64,000 nucleotides of DNA from Acanthochromis polyacanthus (lineage: Eukaryota; Chordata; Actinopteri; Pomacentridae): positions 11,831,983 through 11,895,982 of the forward strand of contig NC_067122.1 of the NCBI RefSeq assembly GCF_021347895.1, in the 5' to 3' direction. This document shows positions 13,205-25,979 of this stretch, in pieces. Under the pieces are notes generated by a model. It did not search any database and was not told the DNA's origin. It was given only the letters and a program-made list of their open reading frames with translations. The stretch's first letter is position 1, and each line of letters starts with the position of its first letter. The position numbers and the translations under genes are program-made.

Positions 13205-13552
13205 AGATCAGCCACAACATAAAAACTTGTTACAGTCCAATGTTCTGCTGGGAAACCTTAAGTCTGGCATTTATGCTGCAACTGCAGCCTCCCCCTGCAG
13301 ATCAATGTAGCCTGCCACACTCGACTCGAGAAACATGACGAAAATCCCAAGGCAGTGACCAGGACTGCAAACTAACCTGATCCCAACCTGATCTGAGATG
13401 CACCAGAACAAGATCAATCCACACCTGCCAGCCCACAGGACCCAAAGGATACACTGCTAATACTAGAACCCACAGAGGGCCTGTTTTAGTGGGCCAAGAG
13501 GAACCTACACAATTCCAGGTAGTCAATTTAAACAATGTAGATGATTAGTGTG
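13205..13552 (+). mobile_element. internally deleted Tc1-like transposon remnant
   Basis: The left end 'agatcagccacaacataaaa' is the terminus of a fish Tc1-like family. It runs within about 35 bp into 'caatgttctgctgggaaacc', which encodes a conserved FCWETL-type segment of the Tc1 transposase catalytic region. The rest (13370-13530) matches the end of the transposase gene in degraded form, and the right end 'gatgattagtgtg' is an eroded terminus. The helix-turn-helix half and most of the DDE core are deleted. The ORF has many stops, so the copy is dead. Confidence 0.75.
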
Positions 13553-14208
13553 AATGTAAATAAACTAATGTTTCTAAAAAAAAACAAAAAAACAAGTGCA
13601 TTAACAAACAGCAGCGGGATTTGTTTGAGCACGATGTATTTTTGCAAGACGACTGGAGACGTGAAGTGAGCATTCTGTGTGTGTGACTCTGCACACACCT
13701 CTCATCAGTTATGTTTCTTTTGTCATGGGCAAGTGCATTAGAGAGATGTATTATTTTACTGTCAGTGAGTTGCAGTGTGTTTCCTGTGTTTCTAGAGGTA
13801 ATGAGGCAAAGGTTATTTATTTCACTTAAACCGTGTACATGCATTTCACATAATTTTGGACTACTGAAGTATAAATATAATAATAATAATTAGAAGAATT
13901 TTCTCAACCTCTCATTTAAAGATATCAGTACTTGTTTATAACATTTGTACACATAGACAAATTAATATGCACAAATATAAAATATATAACTTTTATAACT
14001 TTGCTGTCTTGCGCAAAGTGGATAGTCAAACTGAATGAAAGCACAAAAACATTTAAATACATGGTTTCTGTATTTTTTTATTTTTATTTTTTACTTTATT
14101 AACAGCACTACAAATAATGAAGGACAGATTATGAATCAGCACCATGGAGCAAATCTGTGACCAGACCGTATATGTCTTAACAAGGTATGAAATTTAAAAT
14201 CAAGGACT
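13553..14208. other. AT-rich intergenic DNA, nothing recognised
   Basis: AT-rich text with a short (TAA)n-like run near 13877-13890 and a T-rich tract near 14073-14100. No coding or repeat structure that I can name. Confidence 0.5.
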
Positions 14209-14639
14209 CCAGGTAGGCTATGAGCCAGAACCCCAAATTTCACATATCGGTACCATTCAGATGGAGTAAGCCTCACTGTGATTTTTAGCAAGATATATAT
14301 CCCTAGAGATGAAAAAATTATGATAGCCTTGTATAACTCTCGGCCATCACTGTGTTATCACCCTTAATGTATACGAGGGGCGCTCCGATTTGAAAATTCG
14401 AAATTCACTAGAATTTCTTAAAATTCGGTTTTTGGTCACAATATGGGCTAAGTATGTTAAAATTAAAATAAAAACATATAAAGAGGAAAAAAATATCACA
14501 TTTATGCAATACTTTTGCTATATAACATAAAAAATATGCTAAATTTGGTGAAAAATGGTTGCGGAAACGCTTCGAGTTCCGAAAAGCAACTGAATATTTT
14601 GCTAAAAATTGTACAGACCAGGGCATGCACAGCATCAAC

Positions 14640-15420
14640 TAAGACGAAAAACTTTGATCGTGTGCAATCAAAAAGTGTGACACTAAGATTTTGGCAATGA
14701 CAACCAGAGATATAGTTGCCGCTGAAGCCCATCACCATGCTTCCTGCTACAGAGACTATACAAGGCCAACACTGGTGTCTGATTCATTTGGAGAGACTGG
14801 TATTTCTGAACATGATGAAATTTGGCAAAAGACAGAAGAATCTTATGCAGAACTGTTTCATTATATAAGAAATGATATTATCCCCAACAAGCAAGTTGTT
14901 GGGTTATAACACTTGCAGACTAACTGAATTTACCTTCGGGGATGAATAAAGTGATTCTGATTCTGACAAACTGCAAGCCATCATGTCTTCTAGAGGCATC
15001 CCTGGCATGACAGAATCTATGAGGAAACACTTCAGTCGAAAACTGGAGTAGGAATTTGGATCCAGTATCCATATTTTTCCTGACATGACAGGAAAACTCA
15101 TTGTTGTTCTAGATTGTTTGTCCATGCAAGACATGATGAGATCGTATTGCGACATGGAAAGGGAGCTTCAAATATGGAAAAAAAGTCCATAAATATTTTG
15201 AAGATCATTGACCAGTGCGCGTCACATCTGAGAACAACAATAAAAGATGACCAAAAACCAATGACCGGGCCATACCACCCATCTGATGTAGAGAAGGGCA
15301 CCTTCACAGTACCAGAGCATCTTCAACGATTTCTGGTTGGTCTACTAACTGGCAATCCAGAACACAAAAGTCCATCTAGGAGAGTAAATATGCTTGTTCA
15401 GTCCTTCAGTCAACCTTCAG
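14640..15420 (+). pseudogene. decayed transposon-encoded ORF
   Basis: The unique centre of the long-TIR transposon carries broken coding sequence. About 14697-14765 encodes a segment with RDIVAAEAHHHASCYRDYTR, an AEAxxH...CY pattern I associate with uncharacterised DNA-transposon proteins of fish and cnidarians. About 15290-15420 encodes FLVGLLTGNPEHKSPSRRV, a second block seen in the same kind of protein. The two lie in different frames with stops between (for example at 15048), and a retroposon tail splits the ORF at 14905-14962. It is non-functional. The family assignment is from memory and moderate. Confidence 0.55.
14905..14962 (+). repeat. nested retroposon 3' tail inside the transposon ORF
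   Basis: 'ctgaatttaccttcgggg' followed by 'atgaataaagtgattctgat' is the typical 3' end of a fish non-LTR retroelement, with an AATAAA and a (GATTCT)n tail. It interrupts the coding remnant, so it landed after the host transposon. I did not find a convincing target duplication. Confidence 0.5.
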
Positions 15421-15771
15421 CAACCGTTTTTCTACAAATTTGGCATATTCTTTATTTTATATGGCAAAAGTATTGCATAAATGTGATATATTTTTTCCTC
15501 TTTATATGTTTTTATTCTAATTTTAACATACTGAGCCCATATTGTGACCAAAAACCAAATTTGAAAAAATTCTTGTGAATTTCGAATTTTGATATAAATC
15601 GGAGCACCCCGCATATACATTTAGGGTGATAACTCAGTGATGGCCGAGAGTTATACAAGGCTATCACAACCTTTTCATCTATAGGGATATATATCTTGCT
15701 AAAAATCACAGTGAGGCTTACTCCATCTGAATGGTACTGACCACCTCACTTGGCTCATAGCCTAACCCTGG

Positions 15772-18750
15772 CAGAGAAGTAAATTCGTTGCCGTGGGTTG
15801 TCTAGCGCGGCTAGGCTAATATTAAAGTGCAGTTACCTAAAATGTTTGTTGATGAGCTCCAACACAACCTGTCCAGGTAGAAAGCCACTTTGACAAACAG
15901 GAAGTGAAAGATTCCAAGCAGATTTATAGAAGGGGAACCGGACTGTACTAAGTGTGGTCCAGTATAAAGGGGTGTTTTGTGGGTTTTTAAGGTTGATAAA
16001 TATTTAATTGTGAGACATTTGGAGGAGATATTCATTTGCAGTGAATGAAAGTCTTTAAAATCTTGAAGCTAAACTTAGAAGAACACAATCTTTAACAGAA
16101 AACTTTGTTGATATGTTTTTGTTTTGTTTACAGATGTTAAGTTAAAGGAGTTTTATTCGTGACGTATAACCAATCAAATCACTCCAGAAGACAGAGCGAC
16201 CACAGGTAGATAAAGGTTCAGAGCCAAAGTAGCGCCAGTTTTAAATGTATCTATTACCGTAAATAGTTAAATACTAAAATACAATCAGTAAATCAGTCAT
16301 TATCAGGTCAAAATTTAAATCCATCCGATACTTGTATTTATAATCAGACACCTACAAAACTGACATTACAAGCACGAGGTGATGCTTACAGGAACTGAGT
16401 ATGTTTCCATTGTGGTGTAGGATTCGACACCTTTGACTGATGTCAACTCTGAACATTTCAAAAGCACAACAAATAGCAGCTACTGGACACAACTCCTGTA
16501 CTACGATCACAAAGGAAAAAGAACAATGAATGTTTGCAATGTTAGCCTATATGGACTCGTAAATTGCTGAGGCAGCTGGAGTAGGTCCTTATTTCTCAAC
16601 AAAAAACAGCCCTGAAAAAGGTTTGTAGGGTAGATTGAGGTTGAAATACCCACAAAGGTTCCTGTAGAGGAAAACAGCCAGATGTTAACAGGCAAAATGA
16701 AGACGTTGAATGAGGCAAACTTGCTAAACATCAGGATGCTAGAAAGCTGATGTTAGATTTTAGCTGTAGCTCCAAACAATGACAACAAATGTATCTTTGT
16801 GGTGAAAAGGGATATTGTGAAATAATGCTAGAATAAAATAAAAATGACCTTCACCAAACCCTGTGTGAATTATTCTACAATGTCGTAGTTTGTTGAAATA
16901 ACAGTTGTCAGAATGTGTTAAGTATTACTTTAAACACTAATACCTGAAATTCAACACTATGTAACCCGAAATTTTGATGGCTGAAAAAGCGTTCAGCCAG
17001 TAACATAAGACATTTTCCATGAAGTACGTCATTATGCCAATTTAGGTCAAAGAAACACGAACAAAACATCTGACGTGTACCGAGACAAAAGATTGTTAGC
17101 TGGCACTTCATCAGTTTGCCGTGTCTCAGTAATTCACCACAATTACAGTATGAAAAAGAGAAACTGTGCGGCGCACTGGGAGGAAAAACCTGATCTGTCT
17201 CCTACCAGGGGAAGTGTGAATATGACAAAGCCTTCCCACCTGAAACCCAAGCCAACCAACCATCAACAAACCATCTGTCATCATTATAAGTGGCACCCGA
17301 TGTGCTGCACTTAAGAGGCACCTTGAATCTTTTATGCTCCACCGCCAATTAAGCTGGGCCGATTATCTTCTGAATTATTGAGTCAAATTTCGAACTCGGT
17401 CACTTATTCATAAACGGGCCGATAGCGAGATTTCATAGCCAGAGGTGGCTCTGATGAAGAAGCTGCAGAGTACTGTCCAAAGTGTCTTCACTGTGTTACT
17501 AATTCATATAATTTGATGAGCTAAGCTTGTCTTCGTGTCAGCTCACTGCCAACAAGTCCAACCTTCAGCGACGCCAGCTCTTTGGTTATTCATATTCCTG
17601 GCCTCTGACAATAGGGACCTCTTCAAACTCCATAACAGATAATCCTCTCACCGCAAAAGTCACCTGTCTCAGGTGTATCGAGGGAGAATGTCAGCTGAAA
17701 CACTATCGCCGCGATGGACCCATGTGAAAAATATTTTCTTCCTTTTTGTTCGTTTGACAGGACTTAACACCACTTACGGGCTTTCTGACAGCTCCAGGAG
17801 TTCTGTTTTCCACCATTATGTCCGGGGTGTGGAAATTAAATCATGCGACAGGGGATTTGATGACACGTAATATTCATTTTAACAGGAGTCATTAATATCT
17901 GCGGTATCCTGTGACTAATCCCAAAACTGGCACAAAGATGGAGGGTGGAGGGGAGCTGGAGGTGAAGTTATCCAGCTCATGTGCCTTCCTTCCACCTCGT
18001 CACCTGAGAAAACTCACAGGAGACCCCTCTGAAGGAAATTAATCTCTGCTGGGAGGAATCCAGTAAAACAAGTTCACTATTGTCTGCAACAAATTAGAAT
18101 TTCAAAGGCTTAAAAATACATAAAACAACAACAACAAAATGCCTTTTCAGTGGTTTGCTGAGGCAGAAAAGCACTAAATATTTGCCAGAACTCTGAGTTG
18201 GAAATTAATTTCCGCCTGTTTTTTTGTCAGACCTCCTGCAACCTGCACCACCCATCCATGACATCTACTGTAGTAACTTGTTTTGTGCCATAAAATGCTT
18301 CATGAGTGTAAGAAACCTAAAATTGTGAGCAAAATTTAAAAAGTAAAAGTGAGAGCATCATCTATGTGTTCTCTGCTTCACTTCACATATCCAGATGAGG
18401 ACGATAGTTTTTTTGAACGACCGGTTTTGTTGTTTATTTAATATTTATGTTTTTTGTGGTCTTTAACAAACATAGCCACAAATCCTTGATGTTCAGATGT
18501 TTACAAGTATCCATTATTTACAAAGAGCCTAAGTGAGTAATACTTATAATAAAATTTTACCGGAGCAATTTAAATGTTAAAAAAAAACTTACAAAAGCCC
18601 CCAAAAATGACATACTTTATGGTGCATTTTTCAATTTAGTACATTTCATATTCACAGTATCTTTAACACTTCACTCTGCATGTTGTATTTAGTATTTTTT
18701 AAAATCATATTTCTATTATATTGTATACTTTTCTATTATGGTGGTGGTGG
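15772..18750. other. intergenic DNA, no gene seen
   Basis: No exon or RNA gene supported. 16385-16760 has the 'gctaaacatcaggatgctag' style found in diverged fish repeats, but I cannot name it. Two stretches (17335-17470 and 17860-17935) have a complex, homeodomain-site-rich texture and are noted separately. Confidence 0.55.
17335..17470. promoter_or_regulatory. possible conserved non-coding element
   Basis: Non-repetitive sequence with ccaattaag, a gattatc GATA-type site, aattattgag and ttattcataaa cores close together. A similar patch lies at 17860-17935 (taatattcattttaacagg, cattaatatctg). This is an impression from motif density only and needs cross-species alignment. Confidence 0.2.
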
Positions 18751-18829
18751 TCACTTTACTCTTTCTGCTTGCTCCTGTAACAACAAAATTTCCCATTAGG
18801 ACCAATAAAGCTTTTCAGTTCTATTCTAA
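18751..18829 (+). repeat. non-LTR retroelement 3' tail, plus orientation
   Basis: 'gcttgctcctgtaacaacaa' followed by 'aatttcccattaggaccaat' and 'aaagc', ending in a 'ttctattcta' simple tail. This is the same family signature as the minus-strand copy at 2551-2757. It is a short 5'-truncated copy. Confidence 0.65.
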
Positions 18830-21375
18830 CTCCCTCTGGGCCGGAACACAACGACAGTGCAGAGGAATAGCCATTGTTTTTTACAGGTAGAGGCATCCAG
18901 CAGATCCAGGCTCAGTTTAGTCATCTGCTTCGACTGGAGCCCATGAGAACGTCAGTGACGTTTATGGCTGTAGATGAAACCGATACAAGATTATATACGC
19001 AACGTACATGTGGTTCAACTTTGTTTTTGGTAATGCAAGTGCTGTCGTGGATGCAGATGTGTTATAAAAAATTAACTCCATGAACACACTTCATTTCTTC
19101 TTACACAACGATGAAAGAAAAGCTCAAGTTAGAGAAGCTGGAAGAACAGAGACTCGTCCAGATGTGACGTAACAGTTTCTCATATCGTTAGAAAGTTGAT
19201 CCAGATCCAGCTGTTTGCCAACCAATCGGTGAAAGTTGACTTTTTGTGCAGGAAAAATGTAGAATAAGTACAGGTAAATACCAACCCAGAATAAAAATGA
19301 AATAACATAATAGCAAACCATACATGTTGGAAGATGTACAATTATCTTATAAAGCACTTTTTTGAACATGCAAGACCCTACTGTTATGAAAATGAAAAGG
19401 AAATGTTCTTCAGCTAGAATCAAACTAAAGATCTTGCGATTGTGTGAAAGCATCTGAAGTCCTTTGGTCAACCCATTCTCCTTTATGTTTTCTCTGTTCG
19501 TGTTTCGCTGATTTGAAGTGGCCTGATAGTGCAGACAACGCTAATATAAGAAGTGAGAAATGAACAATGAAAAACAAGCTAAATTAGCTACATGGGAAAT
19601 TAAATAACATAATTAAAGTTCCCTTATTCGTTATGATTTGCTTTCTGTTGTATTTCTGCTTCTGACTCCATTTCTGGTTGGATTCATGACTATTATCATG
19701 CAGCATGAAATCTTAATTCGGCTACTTCTTTTCTGCCTGTAGCTTGATGTCTTTTGTGAAACTCGCTCCACACTTGTTGCCACACAGTGTACTACCTACA
19801 ATCGCAGCCTCATCTGGTGACGCCACCAACCACAGCAGAGTTTGCTGCCTTCGCCATCAGCCGATCCAGCAGCAGCAGGAACCCAACAGCCGTGAAAAGT
19901 GTTACTCGTCCAGGTCCGGCTGTGCTGCTGCTCACTGACAGCCGCTTTAATATTTGATGAGGGACTTGGGATGAACCAAAGGCTGGGCTCTCAGAGTGTA
20001 TGATGCAGGGAACACCCAAACCCTCCGCTATTGTTATCCCCGCTGCGCTGCCTGCTATTCATAGAGCCGAGGATAAGGTTCTGCACTGCCACTCTGAGAA
20101 TTTCACCAAACACAGAAACACAATGCAGTCAGAACAACAAAGGTTGCGGTGCCCTTCTCATCAATACCATGTGAGCTCCTCCATCAGGAGTGACGGACAG
20201 TTTCAACGACTCGGCTAAGTTTTCTGCACATATTAAACCTCTCTTACAGGTGGAAATTACAATAATGTGCCGACAACTTATATTTCTACACCCATAGAAG
20301 GATCTTTAAAAGCAATTTTAAAAGACTTTTTTTTGTCTTGAAGTAACATTTGATCTCTGTGCACTGAGAATCAAAACACCGCTGTGTGTCAGTGCAGACA
20401 AAAGAGCTGCATGTGGCACAATTTTAGTAAAAACTAAAGTTCAATGTACAGAATAGTTGGTTTATTTTAACCAGTTATTACTCTTAAGCAGAAAATCTAT
20501 CCTAAATCAATTCTGTTCTTAAAAATCTCTCAAATATTAAAGGACTTTAGCTCCATTTTTTTGATTAACAGTGATATATTTTAATTTCTGTGAATATTTG
20601 GTTAAACAGTTGACATGATGTCAAAACAGAATATTGATGATGATTTATGTTAAATTTCAACCAGCAAAGTCGTACATGCAGATGTACATATACTGAGAAA
20701 ATGAACAAGATATGTCAATTTTTAAAATAGCATCAACAGTAAAAAGAATATCGTGTTGTATTAGTTGTTTTTTTAAGTTATCTTTCTATTTGGCAATTTT
20801 GTGCACTAGGTTTGCATTTCAGGAGTCCAAATTTGAATTAAAAAAAAAAAAAACTATGATAGCAAAATGTGCAGGTTTGTGGAGGAGTTTACAGATTGAT
20901 AAGTGTCCATTCTCTTCTTTCACTTAAAGTCACACATGTTCACACATTCTGACCACTCAACAGAATAACATCACATCATCAAAATACTGTAGATCTCAGT
21001 TGGGTAATGAAGAGGAGGAACTCAGGGACTTGTGGATTTGTTACAGCAGCTTTAAGGTGTTTTCTCAGCTCCCCTCTGAACCACCACCCACCTCGGGGAC
21101 CCCTGACCTCCGACACAGCCTTAACAATATCCCCTCCACTCTCTCTGCCTCTGCACGTATAACTATCAGCTCAATGCAACAAGTTTACGCTCTGCTTTAA
21201 AGGCTGCTGAAAGGCAAAAAAAAAAAAACTTAAATGAAAGAAAATGAGGGAAGTTTACATGAAAACTGGTAAAACAGAAAAAGAAGTTGTTAGGATTAGT
21301 TGCAGTAATGCAATAAATTTACCATCCAAGCCTGAAGATACATCTGAGGAAATTCCAGCTATTTTATTTTTTAAG
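18830..21375. other. intergenic DNA, no gene seen
   Basis: No supported exon or named repeat. Short A tracts occur near 20838-20852 and 21217-21228. The open frames at 19744-19938 and 20000-20218 are short and unconvincing. Confidence 0.55.
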
Positions 21376-21433
21376 TTGGTTAAGTTGAATTTCTGTTTGG
21401 AATAATAAAGTATCTATCTATATATCTATCTCG
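21376..21433 (+). repeat. retroelement 3' tail with TATC repeats
   Basis: 'gttgaatttctgtttggaat' then 'aataaag' and a 'tatctatctatatatctatc' microsatellite. This is the usual 3' terminus of a fish L2-like LINE family. The 5' limit is not visible. Confidence 0.55.
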
Positions 21434-24401
21434 TCATTCTCGAATAGCAGTTTGCTTTATGCAGAATCCATAGAACTAAGTGTCTTGGGAGATGTCAAAC
21501 GTTCAAAAAATTACATATTATTTTGTTTTTCTTTATTTTTCATATAAAAATGTGATTTGAAAAGCAACAAAAATAATAATTTCCCTAAATGCTTAATTTA
21601 CAAGTTCTTACATGTATCCTTTAGAGCTGTTTAACATCATAGAAGAAAGTGACGATAAGGCCGTTCTGCGAGTTGAAGCCGAGCTAATGCATCGTGACGG
21701 TGATGTACCTGAACTCAAAGGCTGAGATGAAATGTACAGTATCGTATGTCCTGCAGGTGTCTCTCTGTGGCTCAGTGTGGATCCGTGGGATTTACTGCAG
21801 GACTTAGAGGTGCACTCTCTTCATACCACCTCTGGCAGCGAGCCTGAAGGAATCAGCAGCTCCAGCTTTTCTAATGACTGTCAGGACATCCATGAGGGAA
21901 TTCTGTCAGCCTGGAAAGAAACACTGAAACCGATCCCGCTCCTTTTGCCCTTTTCTGCTCAGCTCTTAATCCATAAACCATCCCTGAACAGGCCCATCTG
22001 GCATCTGGTCGCCTCCTCGCTGCTGCCACAGACGGCAGCGCCTCTTTCTCTCCGTGCGTCTGTGATTTCACTTTTCATGTCCATCTCTTAAGAGTTTTCT
22101 CATCTCTTGTTATTCAAGCACACTGTCTAAATCAGGAGTTTATCTACAAGTCACGATAACTTCAATTACCACTCAACTGAAGCTGCAAGAATCAATCAGT
22201 TTATAGAAAATTCCTTGTTAACTAAACCATTCACTTATTGATTTTCTTTGTCATATTTGACAGCAAACAAAGGCTTGTGAACTATTTCATAGACTACACA
22301 ATTAATAAAGACATTAATTGCTAGCTATCGGTTAAAGTTTAAGTAAAAACTAAAACTTTCAGCAGGGTCACGCCCTGTGCAGCAGCAACACCCTGAAAAG
22401 ATGCAAGTATGCCTCAGGTGGTGAGCAGGAAGACGACTAAATGTGTGCAAGGTTTTATTCTGTCGGAGCTCCACTGATATATCCCCTGGACAGACGTACC
22501 TAAATGAATATATATGGTGGGTGGCCAGTAAGGAACAAGAAATATGTTCATCAGGAAACACTGTGATGAATTTTCACCAGTAAAATGCAAATGAAGACAT
22601 ATTTCGAGTTGTGTCATAACTAAATCTATGAATCAAAAATGTTTCAGTTGTGTATTCATGTAAAAAACAGAGAGAAATTAATCTTTAGATGGTTTTTAAG
22701 GTCCTTACATCTAAATTATTGACACCAAAATGCTGCCTTTTAACAAAAGAAGTCAAAGTTTGTCACTGCTGACTAAATACAATCAGCAATAAAAGATTTT
22801 TTTCGAAAAATTCACTTTGAAATCAGAAATTTTCTAATCAAAGAGTCAGAAACTCAAATTATGAACGTGACAGTCAGGCTTGGTAGTTTTTGCTGCTCTG
22901 GACTAAAATGACATTAAGATGTAGTACTGATGACCACGTGTGAATTCATATAATCCACAGTCATCTTTTGTATTTTATCAAAAATCTTACTCAAGCTTCA
23001 ACAACATGATCAAACCAGATGTAGGTGAGTTCCTCTGATAACATTCTGAATATGAAACGCTGACACAGAGCAATCCCATGAATTTAATTTGATCAGCGTC
23101 TAAGGACACAAGCGTTAATAAAGACAGAACGAGTGATCAAGAGTTTACTCGGCAATTTGCCTTTCGAGTCAATATTTTGTGCTGAGTCAGTACGGGTTTT
23201 TGGTGATCTGTAACCTAATCTTTAACAACAACAAGACAAACGGCGACAGTCAACACCAGGAAGTGATGGAGGTGAGTGTGCAACGGCTACATCCATCAGT
23301 TTCCATATTCTGCCACACACACTGCAGCTCACAGCACGTCTTCAGGTGCCACTTATTTTCCTCGTGAGGATTTTTTCACTTCTCTGCTCCCAGGAAACTC
23401 ACCAGAGTCCCGCTGCTTTCTCCTCAGCGACCTCGCAAAGCCACAACACAAACAGCGGCGGCCATATCGGGCCCCAGCTGCCGACATGTCTGCTCAGCGG
23501 CGTATTTATTTAAACCTGCCGCTGGCCCTGGCGGCCCTGGGCAGGCCTCGCCAGGGGCCTCCCCGGCTTGTTTGAGAATCCATTCACACCTGCGCATTAA
23601 ATTACTGACACTAATGTTACTAGTAATGCTTGGACCGGCTCCCATTTTTGAACCTATAAACCTGCAGGAGGTGGGAAATATTGGAGAGAAAAAAAGGGGA
23701 AAGATTCAGACATGATACAGGGGGTGTTTGTTAGATAAGCACACGCCTGTCCGTCCAGTGTTTTTATTTTCAGGCCTCACAAATGTTTGTGTCTGGCTGC
23801 GTTTTGTCACTTTGGTGTGACTGAATAATATCAGATGATGTCATATGTACACGGGTGTTGGCAGTTGGGGTAATATGTATATTTCATTGTCGGCGGGTGA
23901 CGGTGAATCCGGCTCCTTTCAGCCCAGAGCTCTGACAGTAAAACAGAAGACGCTGTCGCCTCAGGGTGGGGGAGGGCGACAACATTGTTTGAATGTTACC
24001 TGGTTGCTAAGGACTCAATGGCTTTTGAACTTGAGAGGTGTGGAGGCATGAACACCTGCGCAGCCCCCCTTTCAGGATACCTTTCACCTTGTCTCACTCT
24101 GCGGCACTCAGTGAGGAGCCGAGAAGAAAAGAGCAGCGCAGCGGAGAAAGGAAAGTATCCAAAGACGTCTCCTGGGCTGTCAGCCGGGGGTCAGGGATCA
24201 GAGGTCGGCATGGAGGGGGTATGTCAGGTGTTAAGTGGAGCAGACAAGCCAATGGAGAGCTTGTTAAATGCTTACCTGGCGACCTGCTAACCTGGCAGCC
24301 AGGTGGGAACACAAAGCACCCAGGTTTAGAGCAGGATTACCCAAACAGGACGAGATCAGAGGAGACATAGCCGATGTGATGAAAGGTGTTATGAATAAAT
24401 G
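21434..24401. other. intergenic DNA, no gene seen
   Basis: No supported exon. 22185-22330 faintly resembles the AT-rich hAT-derived family found at 24402-24692, but too weakly to call. 23411-23640 is locally GC-rich and is noted separately. Confidence 0.55.
23411..23640. promoter_or_regulatory. GC-rich patch, possible regulatory element
   Basis: The sequence is much richer in G+C than its surroundings (for example cagcggcggccatatcgggc and ggccctggcggccctgggca), with a 'gcgtatttatttaaa' core. It ends in a run of homeodomain-like sites (gcgcattaaattactgac, actagtaatgc). It is not a recognised repeat. It could be an enhancer or a small CpG-rich element; I have no alignment evidence. Confidence 0.25.
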
Positions 24402-24692
24402 GAGCTGGTGCTGAAATGATCAGTCAATCGTCTGTTTTCTCAATCAATCGATTATATGTTTGATCAGAACATAGTTAGAAAAAGTTTAGTTTGTCCAAAG
24501 CCCAAACGTATTAGTTTACTGACGTAGAGGATGAACGCAGAGAATATTTATGTTTAAGAAGCTGCAATCAGAGATTTTAGACTTTTTGTCTTTAAATAAA
24601 TCACTCAAACCGATGAACTGATTTTCAAAGTAAGTTGGGGATTAATTTAAGACTTGAAAATGAAGCAATTAACTGATTAGTTGTTGCAGCTC
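24402..24692. mobile_element. hAT-like MITE of the 'attaatcg' family
   Basis: The left end 'gagctggtgctgaaatgatc' and the right end 'ctgattagttgttgcagctc' are imperfect inverted repeats. The inside has 'gtttgtccaaagcccaaacg', a landmark of a non-autonomous family very common in fish. Related sequence occurs at 43490-43745 and probably at 60610-60892. The copy is old and no coding sequence is present. Confidence 0.65.
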
Positions 24693-25979
24693 AACTGCAA
24701 CTGTAGTAAAAAAACCAAAAAACAAACACTGAATGCAATAAGTTAATGCAGAGAATTCATGTTCTAAATTTGATTCATCAGGGCTTTGGTTGATTCTTCT
24801 GCTTTACTGCTGTTGATAAAAAGAACCGTCGGGGGCTGAAAACCGTTTGAAAAGTGATTTTAAAGTTTGTGATGCTCATAAAGTTCACAATGCGTGAAGA
24901 AGTAAAAGTGCAGTGATGGTGGTGTGGAGGTTTAGGACGGTTTAGGTGTGTGTTGTGTCTGTTTTGCATCCTTGGTTCTGTCCATCTCTAAACTCAAAGA
25001 GAACTTCAGAAAACAGTCTCAGAGATACTTTGTAAAAATGTTATCAGATAAAAGCAGCACTCCGGTTTCTCCACACACAATGTGCTCCCAACAGCTTGAG
25101 CTTAAATCACACAGGCGTCGCATTTAAAGGTTAAACGAGGCATCATTGCACTAGTCTGCGGCGTCACTGACACGCGATCATCTGAGCAAACAGTGTGCGG
25201 CCAATTTAATTAGAATGCAGATTAACACGGCGCGATGCTGCTCATACAGCATCCCTTATTGATAACTGAGAGCCTGACTGCGGATGATGAAAAGGCTTAT
25301 TTGCTTTAGTGCTGTGTGTGTCTCTCTAAGCCGGAGGACAAGGCGAGACAACGTTAATGATGATCTGTGACAGACGGCTGAGGGGTAAGGGAGGCTGAGG
25401 GAGGGGTGAGGAGCGTCCTCTCCACTGAGGTGAGCATTGTGTGGTGCTGGCATTCAGCCATCTATTATTTATTGATGTCTATTCATGATGCCTATTGTGC
25501 TGCGGGCTCAGCATGGAAACGCACACTGTTGAAGTGAGAAGGTAACACTTGAGTGTGGTGCTGCCGGTGTGTACACACCTACAAGGAGATTAACCACAAA
25601 GAAAACCGGCCTCCTAAACTTGAGCTCAAAAAAAAAAAAAAAAAAAAAAAAAGGCACTTTGAAATCAAGATGTGAGCATATTGAATGAATCCAGGAGAGC
25701 ATCAATGTTTACACAATGCAACAAATCAACTCAACAAACCAGTTGGTTGAGTCTCCACTTATTAAAACATAACTACAGCTGGGTCACATAATAAGATAAT
25801 ATGTGCAAACAGCTTCATGCCTTTTATTATCACCAATTAAGTCTTTAGGTTTCATGCATGCACCTGCAGATAGTCCAATGAAGGGCTGTGATGCTGCATT
25901 TCACGGTCAGATCGTCAACTTTAGTGTTTTTCAGGTCTTGAATTGTACATAAAGACTTTTGTATGGTTCCTTTATAGCA
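24693..25979. other. intergenic DNA, no gene seen
   Basis: No exon supported. It contains a 25-nt A tract (25628-25652) and a complex patch at 25130-25260 (ggccaatttaattagaatgc, cagattaacacgg) that could be a conserved non-coding element, judged only by eye. Confidence 0.5.
25628..25652. repeat. poly(A) tract, 25 nt
   Basis: An uninterrupted run of A. It could be the relic of a retroposon tail, but the sequence on its 5' side shows no element I recognise. Confidence 0.9.

Larger units (their letters stand above)
14209..15771. mobile_element. DNA transposon with very long terminal inverted repeats
   Basis: About 14209-14575 is inverted at about 15420-15771, with close to 90% identity by eye. 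Matching landmarks are 'taggctatgagcca', 'taccattcagatggagtaag', 'ctctcggccatcact' and 'ttttggtcacaatatgggct'. The ends read 'ccaggtaggct' on the left and 'agcctaaccctgg' on the right. Between the arms lies a decayed ORF (separate entry), itself interrupted by a retroposon tail. I could not find a clear target duplication, so the outer boundaries could be off by a few bases. The superfamily is unknown to me. The whole stretch can fold into a stem of about 350 bp. Confidence 0.8.
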
